A DNA stretch of 32,846 nucleotides from Deltaproteobacteria bacterium (GTDB taxonomy: Bacteria; Desulfobacterota; Syntrophia; Syntrophales; UBA5619). The notes beneath the pieces were generated by a model that saw only the letters and a list, made by a program, of their open reading frames with translations, was not told where the DNA came from and did not search any database. A program made the position numbers and the translations under genes. The stretch spans positions 1-32,846 of the forward strand of contig JAPLJX010000354.1 of the NCBI GenBank assembly GCA_026388375.1. The letters run 5' to 3'. This document shows, piece after piece, positions 1 to 10,148 of the stretch (positions within the stretch are counted from its first letter, which is position 1; each line of letters begins with the position of its first letter).

Positions 1-1802
1 CCCACCTCCTGCCGGCCCATGGGCCGCTCCTGATCGAAGCCCACCCAGACTCCGGCGACCAGCGATGGTGTGAACCCCATGAACCAGGCGTCCCGCGTAT
101 CGTCCGTCGTCCCGGTCTTGCCGGCGACCGGCCGTCCGAGTTTCTTCACCCGCTGCCCTGTCCCGCTTTCGACGACGTCCTGCATGACGTAACTCGTCAT
201 GAAGGCGATCCGTGGATCGATCACCTGCTCCGCCTTGGGCTGCGTCTCCTCAAAGACATGACCCGTCCGGTCGACGATTTTCTTGATGAAGAATGGCTGT
301 ACCCGCTTCCCCTCGTTCGCAAGTACGCCGTAGGCCCGGACCAGCTCCTGGAGGGTGACCCCGGAGGTGCCAAGGGCCATCGAGAGGTTCCGGGAGAGGG
401 GTGAGGAGATCCCCATGTTGGTCGCGTAGGAGGCGGCGTAATCCACGCCGATCTCCTCAAGAACCTTGATCGTGATGATGTTCCGGGAGTGGATCAGCGC
501 ATTGTGCAGCGTCGTCGGACCGAGGAACTTCAGGTCGAAATTCTGCGGTTTCCAGACCCCGTCCGGTTGCTGGGGATCCGGATAGACGATGGGGGAGTCC
601 ACGATCACCGTTGCGGGGGTCATTCCCTTGTCGAAGGCCGCCGTGTAGATCATCGGTTTGAAGGCCGAGCCGGGCTGGCGTCGGGACTGGGTCGCACGGT
701 TGAATTCGCTCCGCTGGAAATTGCGCCCCCCGACCATCGCCCGGATGGCGCCGGTCTTCGCGTCCATCGCGAAGAGGGCCCCCTGCACCTGTCCTTTCTC
801 ATATTTCTCCCGCTCCTCCATCTCCTTGAGGCCTTGTTCCACCGCATCCCTCGCCGCCTTCTGCATCTGGATGTTCAGGGTTGTGTAGACCTCGAGGCCC
901 TCCTTGTAGAGGACGTCGTTGCCGTATTTCTCCTGGATATAGCGGCGGATATTTTCAATGAAGTAAGGGGCGATCTTGTCCTTCGGCTTGATCGAGCGGA
1001 GTTTGACGACCGTGGAGAGCGCCCGGTCCCTCTCGCGCTGGGTGAGGTAGCCGTCTTCCAGCATCCGGTTGAGGACATAGGCCTGCCGCTGGTAGGCCCG
1101 CTCCGGGTGGAGGTAGGGGGAGTAGCTGCTGGGGGCCTTGGGAAGTCCCGCCAGCATGGCCGCTTCCGGAACCGTCAGATTCCGGGCGCTTTTCCCGAAA
1201 TACCCTTGGGCGGCGGCCTCGACGCCGTAGGTCCCGTGGCCGAGGTAGATGTGGTTCAGGTAGAGGGTGATGATCTCTTCCTTGGTCAGATAGCGGTCGA
1301 TCTTGTAGGCGAGGAGCGCCTCCTTGATCTTCCGCATGTAGCTCTTCTCCGGGGAAAGGTAGAGGGCTTTGGCGACCTGCTGGGTGATCGTGCTTCCCCC
1401 CTGGACGATCTTGCCCGCCTCGAGATTCTTGAAAAAGGCCCGGGACATGCTCTGCATGTCGAACCCGCTGTGCTGGAAGAAGCGGGCGTCTTCTGCGGCG
1501 ACAAAGGCCTGGATCACGATCTTCGGGATCTCTTCATACTTGATCACCTTCCGGTCCTCGAGGAAGAACTCGTCGATCAGCTCGTTGTTGTCCGCATAGA
1601 CCCGCGTCGTAATGCTGGGCCGATAATCTTTCAGGACGGCGATGCTGGGGAGCTCCTTCAGCAGCACGTAATAGACCAGGCTGCTCCCCGCCAATGCGAC
1701 GGTGACGAAAAGCAAGAGGATCACGACGATGATGATTCCCAGCAGGGAGCGTCGGGAGGACGATCTCTTCCTTCGCGGGGCAAAACGCTTGACGGGGGTC
1801 AT
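1..1802 (-). CDS. Penicillin-binding protein 1A (transglycosylase/transpeptidase), C-terminal end cut by window edge
   Basis: Reverse-strand translation from CAT at 1800-1802 gives MTPVKRFAPRRKR..., TM segment, EDARFFQHSGFD, GGSTITQQVAK, RQPGSAFKP (SxxK) and GKTGTTDD (KTG). Not in the ORF track because it runs off the edge. Start overlaps tatC stop (ATGA). Confidence 0.93.
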   Translation of the reverse strand, partial: MTPVKRFAPRRKRSSSRRSLLGIIIVVILLLFVTVALAGSSLVYYVLLKELPSIAVLKDYRPSITTRVYADNNELIDEFFLEDRKVIKYEEIPKIVIQAFVAAEDARFFQHSGFDMQSMSRAFFKNLEAGKIVQGGSTITQQVAKALYLSPEKSYMRKIKEALLAYKIDRYLTKEEIITLYLNHIYLGHGTYGVEAAAQGYFGKSARNLTVPEAAMLAGLPKAPSSYSPYLHPERAYQRQAYVLNRMLEDGYLTQRERDRALSTVVKLRSIKPKDKIAPYFIENIRRYIQEKYGNDVLYKEGLEVYTTLNIQMQKAARDAVEQGLKEMEEREKYEKGQVQGALFAMDAKTGAIRAMVGGRNFQRSEFNRATQSRRQPGSAFKPMIYTAAFDKGMTPATVIVDSPIVYPDPQQPDGVWKPQNFDLKFLGPTTLHNALIHSRNIITIKVLEEIGVDYAASYATNMGISSPLSRNLSMALGTSGVTLQELVRAYGVLANEGKRVQPFFIKKIVDRTGHVFEETQPKAEQVIDPRIAFMTSYVMQDVVESGTGQRVKKLGRPVAGKTGTTDDTRDAWFMGFTPSLVAGVWVGFDQERPMGRQEV

Positions 1803-2590
1803 GGGTTCTTATCTTCCATCTCTGCGGCGGTTTCTTCCACTTCTTCCGGTGCGGATTTGTTTTTGCGGGCGAATTTTGCCACAAAAATGCTCACCTCGTA
1901 AAGCACCATCAGCGGGATCGCCATCAGGATCTGGCTGAGGGCGTCGGGAGAGGGGGTCAGCACGGCGGCGACGATGAAGATGATCAGGATCGCGTAACGC
2001 CTCTGTTTTGATAGCATTTTCGCGTTGACGATGCCGAGTTTGGCCAGGAAGAACATGAAGACCGGCATCTCGAAACAGAGGCCGAAGGCGAGCAGGAATT
2101 TGAGAGTCAGGTCGAGATACTCCCGGAAGGAGATCATCGGTTTCAGGAAATCCGTCGAAAAACTGACGAAGAAACTGAAGGCCGGCGGCAGGGCGACGAA
2201 ATAGCCGAACAGGACGCCGCCGATGAAAAGAATCGTGGAGAAGAATATGAACGGAAAGACGAAGCGCTTTTCGTTTTTGTAGAGCCCCGGGGAGACGAAG
2301 CGCCAAATCTCGAAGAGGGTGTACGGCGCGGTCAGAAACAACGAGGCGAAGAAGGCGATCTTCATGTGGATGAAAAAGGCCTCCGGAAGCCCGGTGAAGA
2401 TCATCGAACTCTGGGCCGGCATCGCGTCGACGAGGGGCTTGGTGATCACCCGGAAGGACCAATCCTTAAACAGGTAGCAGACGCCGAAACCTGCGCCAAC
2501 GACGACGAGAATGCGGATCAGCCGCATCTTCAGTTCTTCGAGATGCGACGTCAACGGCATTCTTTCTTCTTCGGGCTTTTCGTTTTCCAT
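1799..2590 (-). CDS. tatC: Sec-independent protein translocase TatC
   Basis: 263 aa, MPLTSHLEELKMRLI..., multiple TM helices, typical TatC motifs. Confidence 0.96.
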   Translation of the reverse strand: MENEKPEEERMPLTSHLEELKMRLIRILVVVGAGFGVCYLFKDWSFRVITKPLVDAMPAQSSMIFTGLPEAFFIHMKIAFFASLFLTAPYTLFEIWRFVSPGLYKNEKRFVFPFIFFSTILFIGGVLFGYFVALPPAFSFFVSFSTDFLKPMISFREYLDLTLKFLLAFGLCFEMPVFMFFLAKLGIVNAKMLSKQRRYAILIIFIVAAVLTPSPDALSQILMAIPLMVLYEVSIFVAKFARKNKSAPEEVEETAAEMEDKNP

Positions 2591-2611
2591 AGACGAGGGG
2601 ATTAAAGCGGC

Positions 2612-2965
2612 TCAGGACTGGGGTTTGGGGTCGGCGGTTTTCGGGGCGTCACTTCCGGACCCAACGGACCCAACGGGCACGACGGGCACGACGGGCACGA
2701 CGGGAGGAGCGACGGGAGGCGCAGGGGCTCCCTTCTCTTCCCCCGTGCCGTGGAGCAGGGAATCCTTGAACCCGTTCATGTCCTTCTTCAACTCGTCCGT
2801 CTTCAGCGTCTCCTTGATCGTTTCTGTGGCGCTGTCCGTCGCCTTGCGGAATTCGGAGAGACCCTTTCCCAGCGCCTTTGCGATGTCGGGCAGTTTCTTG
2901 GGGCCCACCACGAGCAGGGCGACGACCGCGATGACCAGCAACTCCGGCATACCGATACCAAACAT
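2612..2965 (-). CDS. TatA/TatB-family twin-arginine translocase subunit with Pro/Val-rich tail
   Basis: MFGIGMPELLVIAVVALLVVGPKKLPDIAKALGKGLSEFRKA; ORF track starts 15 codons upstream but the canonical Met is at 2965. Confidence 0.9.
   Translation of the reverse strand: MFGIGMPELLVIAVVALLVVGPKKLPDIAKALGKGLSEFRKATDSATETIKETLKTDELKKDMNGFKDSLLHGTGEEKGAPAPPVAPPVVPVVPVVPVGSVGSGSDAPKTADPKPQS
2658..2722. repeat. Short tandem repeat (about 9-bp unit acgggcacg) in tatA/B 3' end
   Basis: caacgggcacgacgggcacgacgggcacgacgggaggagcgacggg; encodes PVVPVVPV on the minus strand. Confidence 0.75.
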
Positions 2966-3188
2966 GATCTCACCTTTTCTTTCTTCCGGATCGTCGGAAA
3001 ATCCCGGCAAAACAAGCGGATTTTCCCTGCAGCCATTCCGGACTGAAGTTTATAACCGCAGTCGGAAATGTTTGTCAATGTTTTTTCCGGCAGCGGAGCG
3101 ACCGCAAAATCTTTTGCCATATCAGGGTTTTTGTGTTAGCTATCCGACTGTCCGAGGCGATGCGTTCATCCGCAGGGGAAGGTGGCCG

Positions 3189-4238
3189 ATGTCAAAGAAC
3201 ACGGGGGTTGTTGAGGACTTGCGGTATATCCGGCACGGCACCGGATATACCCATCCCGAAACGCCCGAACGACTCATCGCGATCTACGAGATGCTCGACA
3301 ATCCCGACATGGCCTGGAAAATTACCGGGATCGATGCGAGGCACGCCACGCGCGAGGAGTTGGAGCGGGTCCACAGGCCTTCCTTCCTCGATTTCATCGC
3401 CCAAACGGCGGGAAAAGCGATGACGATGCTTGATCCCGATACGGTGGCCACCGCCGAGACGTATGATACGGCAAGGTTGGCGGCCGGCGGGTTCATGAAC
3501 GCCATCGACAGCGTGGTGTCCGGGGAGACGGACAACGCTTTTGCGCTGGTCCGGCCGCCGGGACACCACGCCCAGGCGGCCACCGCCGCGGGGTTCTGCA
3601 TCTTTAACAACATCGCAGTCGGCGCCCGTCATGCGCTGGCCCGCTGGGGACTGGAACGGATCCTGATTGCGGACTGGGACCTCCATCACGGCAACGGCAC
3701 CCAGGAGGCCTTTTACGAGGAGAGTCAGGTCCTCTACTTTTCGGCGCACCAGTCTCCCGGTTACCCCGGGACGGGCGGCTTGGAGGAGATGGGAAAGGGG
3801 CCGGGTCTCGGCTACACGATTAATGTTCCCCTGCGGCCCGGGGCAAACGATGCCTTGTACGTCCGCGTGTTCCGGGAGCTCCTCTGTCCGGTTGCCCGGA
3901 GCTTCCGGCCGGAGCTCATCTTAGTATCTGCCGGATTCGATCCCTATGTCGGCGATCCGCTGGGGGAGATGAAGGTGACGCCGGAAGGCTTCGCCTGCCT
4001 GACCCGCGTCCTCCTCGACCTGGCGGATGAATGGTGCGGCGGCCGTCTGGTGATGGTCCTCGAAGGGGGATATAATGTTCAGGGGTTGACGAAATGCGTC
4101 CGGGCGGTTCTGCTGGAAATGATCGGGGAGACCCATGTGACGGAGGGGACACTGAGCCGGATGACCGGCGAAACGGGTGAACAGGCGGACCGGGTGATCG
4201 GGCGGGTGCGGGAGCAGTTGGCGCCCTACTGGAAATAG
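3189..4238 (+). CDS. Histone deacetylase / acetylpolyamine amidohydrolase family protein
   Basis: MSKNTGVVEDLRYIRHGTGYTHPETPERL; RPPGHHA, DWDLHHGNGTQ, SAGFDPYVGDPLG, LEGGYN motifs. Translation start taken as ATG 3189 inside the longer track ORF 2511..4238. Confidence 0.92.
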   Translation: MSKNTGVVEDLRYIRHGTGYTHPETPERLIAIYEMLDNPDMAWKITGIDARHATREELERVHRPSFLDFIAQTAGKAMTMLDPDTVATAETYDTARLAAGGFMNAIDSVVSGETDNAFALVRPPGHHAQAATAAGFCIFNNIAVGARHALARWGLERILIADWDLHHGNGTQEAFYEESQVLYFSAHQSPGYPGTGGLEEMGKGPGLGYTINVPLRPGANDALYVRVFRELLCPVARSFRPELILVSAGFDPYVGDPLGEMKVTPEGFACLTRVLLDLADEWCGGRLVMVLEGGYNVQGLTKCVRAVLLEMIGETHVTEGTLSRMTGETGEQADRVIGRVREQLAPYWK

Positions 4239-4247
4239 GAGGATTCA

Positions 4248-4544
4248 TTGGAAAAGATCAAGATCAGCCAGGATGAAGTCACGCACGTTGCCCACCTGGC
4301 GAGGCTGGAGTTTGGCGAGGAAGAGAAGGAGAAGTTTACCTCCCAGTTGAACGATATTCTTCGGTATATGGACAAGCTGGGCGAGGTCGACACGACCGGC
4401 GTCGAACCGATGACCCACGCGATCGTCCAGAAGAACGCCTTCCGCATGGACGTGGTCGGCGAATCCCTCCCTCCGGATCTCTCCCTGGCCAATGCGCCGG
4501 AGTCTCGCGGGGGCTGTTTTCAGGTCCCGAAGGTGATCGAGTAA
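4248..4544 (+). CDS. gatC: Asp-tRNA(Asn)/Glu-tRNA(Gln) amidotransferase subunit C
   Basis: 98 aa, TTG start, [53 protein letters not shown]. Confidence 0.95.
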   Translation: MEKIKISQDEVTHVAHLARLEFGEEEKEKFTSQLNDILRYMDKLGEVDTTGVEPMTHAIVQKNAFRMDVVGESLPPDLSLANAPESRGGCFQVPKVIE

Positions 4545-4563
4545 AAGGGGAAGGTATCCGACT

Positions 4564-6021
4564 ATGGAATTGTATTCGTTGACCATTCACGAACTCTTGG
4601 ACAAACTCCGGACGGGGGAAACCTCCTCCGTGGAGATCACCGCCTCCGTCTTTGGTCGGATCGACGCGGTAGAAAAGGATGTCCGCGCCTACATCACCCT
4701 GATGCGGGAGACGGCCCTTGCCGAGGCGGCGCGCGCCGATCTGGCGATCCGAAAAGACGGGATCGGGGCGCTTACAGGCATTCCCATCGCGCTGAAGGAC
4801 ATCTGCTGCACGAACGGCGTCCGGACGACCTGCGGCTCGCGGATCCTCCAAAATTTCATCCCGCCGTACGACGCCACCGTCGTGGAGAGGCTCCGGGCGG
4901 CCGGCGCCGTCTTCACCGGCAAGACGAACATGGATGAATTCGCTATGGGCTCCTCGACGGAGACCTCCTTCTTCGGCGCGACCCGGAATCCGTGGGATCT
5001 CACGAGGATCCCAGGCGGCTCCAGCGGCGGCTCCGCGGCGGCGGTGGCCGCCGGCGAGTGCATCGCCGCGCTGGGCTCCGACACGGGCGGCTCCATCCGC
5101 CAGCCGGCGGCCCTCTGCGGCGTCGTCGGGATGAAGCCGACGTACGGCCGGGTCTCCCGCTTCGGCCTTGTCGCCTTCGCCTCATCGCTGGACCAGATCG
5201 GCCCTTTCACGAAGGATGTGGAGGACTGCGCCATCCTGATGAACGTCATCGCCGGCTACGACCCCAGGGAGTCGACCTCGGTGCCGGAGGAGGTCCCCGA
5301 TTACCGGCGGTTCCTGGCCCGCGGAATCGAAGGCTGGACCGTCGGGATCCCGAAGGAGTACTTTATCGCCGGGATCGATCCGGAGGTCGAGGCGGCCGTC
5401 CGTCAGACGATCCGGGTCGTCGAGGGGGCGGGGGCGAAGTGCATCGAGGTGTCGCTTCCCCACACCGAGTACTGTCTCGCGGTTTACTACATCGTTGCGC
5501 CGGCGGAGGCGTGTTCCAACCTCGCCCGCTACGACGGCGTCAAGTACGGCTTCCGCTCCGAAGAGGGCCGTGACCTGATGGAGATGTACAAGAAGACCCG
5601 CGCCGCGGGTTTCGGCGCCGAGGTGAAACGGCGAATCATGATCGGCACCTACGCCCTCTCCTCGGGCTACTACGACGCCTACTACAAGAAGGCATCCCAG
5701 GTCCGGGCGCTGATCAAACGGGATTTCGACCTGGCGTTCGCGAAGTGCGACGTGATCCTGACCCCGACGACGCCCACGCCCGCCTTCCGGATCGGCGAGA
5801 AGACGGACGATCCGATGCAGATGTACCTGTCCGACATCTTCACGATTTCGACAAACCTGGCGGGAATTCCGGGGATCTCCGTCCCCTGCGGCTTCACCGC
5901 TGCCGGGCTCCCCGTCGGGGTGCAGTTCCTGGCGGGACACTTCCAGGAGGGGCGGTTGATCCAGTTCGCCTCGGCCTATGAAAAACAGGCCCATATTGAG
6001 AAAAGGAGACCCACGCTGTAA
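4564..6021 (+). CDS. gatA: Asp-tRNA(Asn)/Glu-tRNA(Gln) amidotransferase subunit A
   Basis: 485 aa amidase signature: [42 protein letters not shown]. Confidence 0.97.
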   Translation: MELYSLTIHELLDKLRTGETSSVEITASVFGRIDAVEKDVRAYITLMRETALAEAARADLAIRKDGIGALTGIPIALKDICCTNGVRTTCGSRILQNFIPPYDATVVERLRAAGAVFTGKTNMDEFAMGSSTETSFFGATRNPWDLTRIPGGSSGGSAAAVAAGECIAALGSDTGGSIRQPAALCGVVGMKPTYGRVSRFGLVAFASSLDQIGPFTKDVEDCAILMNVIAGYDPRESTSVPEEVPDYRRFLARGIEGWTVGIPKEYFIAGIDPEVEAAVRQTIRVVEGAGAKCIEVSLPHTEYCLAVYYIVAPAEACSNLARYDGVKYGFRSEEGRDLMEMYKKTRAAGFGAEVKRRIMIGTYALSSGYYDAYYKKASQVRALIKRDFDLAFAKCDVILTPTTPTPAFRIGEKTDDPMQMYLSDIFTISTNLAGIPGISVPCGFTAAGLPVGVQFLAGHFQEGRLIQFASAYEKQAHIEKRRPTL

Positions 6022-7472
6022 TGGAATTTGAACCGGTCATCGGGCTGGAGATCCACGCCCAGCTCCTCACGGATGCGAAGATCTTCTGCGGTTGCTCCTC
6101 GAAGTTCGGGGCGGCGCCCAACACCCACACCTGCCCCGTCTGCCTCGGGATGCCCGGGGTGCTCCCGGTACTCAACCGGAAGGTCGTGGAGTTCATGATG
6201 AAGATGGCCCTCGCGACGCACTGTGTCATCAATCGGGAGTGCAACTTCGCCCGCAAGAACTACTTCTACCCGGATCTTCCCAAAGGGTACCAGATCTCCC
6301 AGTACGCCCATCCGCCCGCCGAGCACGGCTGGGTGGAGGTGGAACTCGACGGCGGGAAGAAGAGAATCGGGATCACGCGGATCCACATGGAGGAGGACGC
6401 GGGGAAGCTGATGCACGACGAGCACAACCCCGCAAGCTACGTCGATCTGAACCGGACGGGCGTGCCGCTGATCGAGATCGTCAGCGAGCCGGACATTCGG
6501 AGCGCGGAAGAGGCGGCGGCCTACCTCCGGTGTCTGCACGAGATCCTGGTCTATCTTGAGATCTGCGACGGGAACATGGAGGAGGGGAGCTTCCGCTGCG
6601 ATGCGAACGTCTCCCTCCGCCAGCGGGGGACCGAGCCCTTCGGGATCCGGGCGGAGCTCAAGAACATGAACTCCTTCCGGAACGTCCAGCGCGCCCTCGA
6701 ATATGAGATCAAACGCCAGCAATACGTCCTCGAAGGGGGCGGCCAGGTGGTCCAGGAGACCCGCCTCTGGGACGACACGGCGGGCGTGACCCACTCCATG
6801 CGGAGTAAGGAGGAGGCGCACGACTACCGCTACTTCCCCGATCCGGATCTGGTCCCCGTCGTGATCGACAACGCCTGGATCGAAGAGATCCGGAAGGAGC
6901 AGCCCGAGCTGCCGCTGGAGAAACGGGAGCGGTTCATGCGGGAATACCAGATTCCCGCCTACGATGCGGGCGTCCTCACCGCGACACCGGCTACAGCTTC
7001 CTTTTATGAGGCTACAGTTGCTTCTTTCCCCACAATAAATCCAAAAGCAGCAAAGGCAGCAAGCAATTGGATCACGGGTGATCTTATGAAAATGCTTAAC
7101 GAGGATAAAAAAGATTTTACGGCTTCGCCCATTCCACCACGTGCCATTGCGGAACTGATACAGATCATTGATGACGGGACGATCAGCGGGAAGATGGCCA
7201 AGGACGTGGTCGAAGAGATGTACAAAAGCGGAAAGCCGCCGGGGGAGATCGTCAAGGAGAAGGGCCTCGTCCAGATCACGGACGAGGGCGCCCTCACGAA
7301 GACGGTCGCCGGGATCCTGGAGAAGAACCCCGAACAGGTTGCGCAGTACCGCGCCGGAAAGGAGAAAGTGTTCGGCTTCTTCATCGGCCAGGTGATGAAG
7401 GCGACCGGAGGGAAGGCGAACCCCCAACTGATTAACGACCTCCTGAAGAAGATGCTGGCGGGCGATAGGTAA
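6021..7472 (+). CDS. gatB: Asp-tRNA(Asn)/Glu-tRNA(Gln) amidotransferase subunit B
   Basis: 483 aa, [44 protein letters not shown]; start overlaps gatA stop; intact frame across an AT-rich patch near 6985-7170. Confidence 0.97.
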   Translation: MEFEPVIGLEIHAQLLTDAKIFCGCSSKFGAAPNTHTCPVCLGMPGVLPVLNRKVVEFMMKMALATHCVINRECNFARKNYFYPDLPKGYQISQYAHPPAEHGWVEVELDGGKKRIGITRIHMEEDAGKLMHDEHNPASYVDLNRTGVPLIEIVSEPDIRSAEEAAAYLRCLHEILVYLEICDGNMEEGSFRCDANVSLRQRGTEPFGIRAELKNMNSFRNVQRALEYEIKRQQYVLEGGGQVVQETRLWDDTAGVTHSMRSKEEAHDYRYFPDPDLVPVVIDNAWIEEIRKEQPELPLEKRERFMREYQIPAYDAGVLTATPATASFYEATVASFPTINPKAAKAASNWITGDLMKMLNEDKKDFTASPIPPRAIAELIQIIDDGTISGKMAKDVVEEMYKSGKPPGEIVKEKGLVQITDEGALTKTVAGILEKNPEQVAQYRAGKEKVFGFFIGQVMKATGGKANPQLINDLLKKMLAGDR

Positions 7473-8701
7473 TGGGAAAAGAGATCCGCACCGTTTTCTG
7501 GAAAGACGGCGCCGTCGTGATGATTGATCAGCGGGCGCTGCCGCTTTTGGAGCGGCATGTCACGTGCACCGATTATCCTGAGGTCATCGCCGCGATCAAG
7601 GATCTGACCATCCGCGGCGCCCCGGCGATCGGCGTCGCCGCGGCGATGGGAATCGCCCTCGGCGTTCGGCGCCTTCCCCACGCCTCCCCCGCGGCGATAC
7701 GGGACGCCTTCAACGAAATCTGCAAGCAATTCGCAGCCGCGCGTCCGACGGCCCGGAACCTCTTCTGGGCGATCGAGCGCATGAAACGGTGTTTCGACGA
7801 AAACCTGGCCCACCTCCCGGGACCGGATGAGAAATCCTGCCTTCCGGCGGCGGCCTCTTCCCCCCTTTCGGAACGATCCGCCTCCGGCCCACAGAGCCGC
7901 GCCGAAAAGACGCTATCCCTTTTTCCAGGAGGCGATCGCCGTGGCTTGGGGGATGAGGTTCCGGTCAGGCAGGAAACGGCAGGAACCTTGCGGCTGATCC
8001 GGGAGGCGCTGGTCGCCGAGGCGATCCGGATCGGCGAGGAGGATATCGCGATCAACCGCCGTCTCGGCCGAAATGGATGCGCATTGATCCCGGACGGCGC
8101 CCGGATTCTCACCCACTGCAACGCCGGGGCGCTGGCCACCGCCGGTTATGGGACCGCCTTGGGCGTCATCCGCACGGCCCGGGAGGAGGGCAAAAAACTC
8201 CATGTTTACGTGGATGAAACCCGTCCCGTCCTGCAGGGGGCGAGGCTGACCGCGTGGGAGCTGATGCGCGAAGCCATTCCCTGTACGCTGATTGCGGACA
8301 ACATGGCGGGCTTCCTGATGCAGCGGGGAGAGGTCGATCTGGTCATCGTCGGCGCGGACCGGATCGCCGCCAACGGGGATACGGCAAACAAGATCGGGAC
8401 GTACGCCATCGCCGTTCTCGCCCGGGCGCACGGGATACCCCTCTACATTGCAGCGCCCCTCTCGACGATCGATCCGGCGCTCGCCGACGGTGGGCTGATC
8501 CCGATCGAGGAGCGAGACCCCGCCGAGCTGACCCATTGCGGTGGCGTCCAGACCGCCCCGGAGGGGGTTTCCGTCTGGAATCCCGCCTTCGATGTGACGC
8601 CCCACGATCTGATTACGGCCATCGTTACCGAGGCGGGTGTGATCCGTCCGCCGTTTGCGGAGGGGATCCGGAAGGTCTGGTCAGCCCGCTTTTCTGATTG
8701 A
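7472..8701 (+). CDS. mtnA: S-methyl-5-thioribose-1-phosphate isomerase with an internal insertion
   Basis: [24 protein letters not shown]..., [50 protein letters not shown]. Confidence 0.93.
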   Translation: MGKEIRTVFWKDGAVVMIDQRALPLLERHVTCTDYPEVIAAIKDLTIRGAPAIGVAAAMGIALGVRRLPHASPAAIRDAFNEICKQFAAARPTARNLFWAIERMKRCFDENLAHLPGPDEKSCLPAAASSPLSERSASGPQSRAEKTLSLFPGGDRRGLGDEVPVRQETAGTLRLIREALVAEAIRIGEEDIAINRRLGRNGCALIPDGARILTHCNAGALATAGYGTALGVIRTAREEGKKLHVYVDETRPVLQGARLTAWELMREAIPCTLIADNMAGFLMQRGEVDLVIVGADRIAANGDTANKIGTYAIAVLARAHGIPLYIAAPLSTIDPALADGGLIPIEERDPAELTHCGGVQTAPEGVSVWNPAFDVTPHDLITAIVTEAGVIRPPFAEGIRKVWSARFSD

Positions 8702-8757
8702 CATAAAAAAGTCCTTAAATCATAATCATATAAAATCGGGATTTAGAAGACTTCATC

Positions 8758-8916
8758 ATGCAAAGAACGGAAGCCATTCAGGGAGAAAACTTTCTCGACG
8801 TGATCAAGAAGATCGAGGGCACGACCTCTTCCCAGCAGCGGTTCATTCAGGAAATGCTGTCGCAACGCAAACAGGCGCGCACTTTTCCCAAAAAACGAAT
8901 TCTGAAAAAGAGCTGA
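8758..8916 (+). CDS. Short ORF (52 aa), possible antitoxin-like remnant upstream of the PIN-domain fragment
   Basis: MQRTEAIQGENFLDVIKKIEGTTSSQQRFIQEMLSQRKQARTFPKKRILKKS; below ORF-track cutoff; position upstream of a PIN tail suggests a degraded TA pair. Confidence 0.35.
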   Translation: MQRTEAIQGENFLDVIKKIEGTTSSQQRFIQEMLSQRKQARTFPKKRILKKS

Positions 8917-9056
8917 GGAAATTCCTCAAGAGCCATGCCTTGAGCATCGGCGATGCCGTGATCGCAGCTACCGCCAAAGAGATGGGCCTGAGACTTGTCA
9001 CCCGGAATATCAAGCATTATCCGATGAAGGACGTTGAGATCGTCAAGCCCTATTGA
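8914..9056 (+). pseudogene. VapC/PIN-domain toxin C-terminal fragment
   Basis: ELRKFLKSHALSIGDAVIAATAKEMGLRLVTRNIKHYPMKDVEIVKPY matches the C-terminal PIN pattern (SIGDAxIAATA...LxTRNxKHF). No N-terminal PIN region upstream in any frame. Confidence 0.7.
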
Positions 9057-9195
9057 GCCCCGAAAATCAGCGAACTGGATAAAGAGATGTTCCCATAACT
9101 TACGTTGAAAATGGCGCTTGTGTAGCAAATTTCAACTCGTACTGCGCAGGAGCGATGGTAAAAAAGCGTAATTTCCGTGTTATTGTCGCCACCTA

Positions 9196-9582
9196 ATGCC
9201 CAAGGTTTATGGGTTCGACACGGGCTTTGTCGGTTTCTGCCGGGGATGGGAGCCGCTGAGACCGGATGATTACGGGATCCTCTGGGAACACCTCGTCCTG
9301 GAATATCTGCAGGCGCATCTTCCCGACCGGACCATTCAGTATTGGCGAGACGCCGACGGCCGGGAGATCGATTTCATTTTGGTACGGAAACGCGATGAAG
9401 TCGACGCCATCGAATGCAAATGGAGCCCGGATCATTTCAATGCCGATGCCCTGAAAATATTCCGGGGCTTCTACGGCCGAGGTGTAAACTATCTCGTCTG
9501 CCCCGTTCCGGCGCCCGGTTACCGGAAACGGATTTCAGGGATGGAGATCCGGGTCTGCAATCCGGATGGGTTGTTGGGCTGA
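9196..9582 (+). pseudogene. DUF4143-type C-terminal fragment of an AAA ATPase
   Basis: PKVYGFDTGFV...GILWEHLVLEYLQAHLPDRTIQYWRDADGREIDFILVRKRDEVDAIECKWS; ATPase domain absent upstream. Confidence 0.72.
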
Positions 9583-9589
9583 AGGCAAA

Positions 9590-9979
9590 ATGATATCATT
9601 CGGTTCATGGAAAGATCGCGTCAAGGCCCTGAAGCGGGAGACTTTCACCCTCTACCTGGCCTGCCGCCACCCCCTCGTCCCCTGGTACGCGAAACTCCTC
9701 GCATTGATCGTCGTCGCCTACGCATTGAGTCCGATCGATTTGATCCCGGACTTCATCCCCGTGCTTGGATACCTGGACGACCTGATTCTGATCCCGCTCG
9801 GGCTCATGCTCGTGATCCGTCTCATCCCTGCGGATGTCCTCGCGGAATGCCGTCAGAAATCGGAGGAAATCGTCGGAAGAGCGACCCGTGCGGGGAAGAT
9901 CGCGGCCGTCGTGATCGTTGCGATCTGGCTCCTCACCGCGGCACTCGTCGTTTGGCTGATCCTCCGGACGGCGGATTGA
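9590..9979 (+). CDS. DUF1232 / YkvA-family small membrane protein
   Basis: [71 protein letters not shown]. Confidence 0.88.
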   Translation: MISFGSWKDRVKALKRETFTLYLACRHPLVPWYAKLLALIVVAYALSPIDLIPDFIPVLGYLDDLILIPLGLMLVIRLIPADVLAECRQKSEEIVGRATRAGKIAAVVIVAIWLLTAALVVWLILRTAD

Positions 9980-10148
9980 TGCGGCTCGTCACCTCTACGA
10001 AGCATTCGGTTTTCACCTTGTCTCCCAAGGGGAGGGCGAGCAAAGGGTCATTCCTCTTTGATCAGATCGTACAGCAGACGGTCCATGGGGTCGATGAGGC
10101 GCTTGAAATGTCCCCCATGACTCATCGCCGATGCGAAGAGCTCATGCC

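Noticed and set aside
489-1901. 470-aa plus-strand ORF
   Set aside because: Antisense shadow of the PBP1A gene; low-complexity composition and no recognisable domain.
2511-3188. N-terminal extension of the HDAC ORF in the track
   Set aside because: It runs antisense through tatA/B and the intergenic region; real start is ATG 3189.
5182-5994. 270-aa minus-strand ORF opposite gatA
   Set aside because: Antisense shadow of gatA.
5976-7427. 483-aa minus-strand ORF opposite gatB
   Set aside because: Mirror ORF caused by GC-rich codon bias in gatB; no domain signature.
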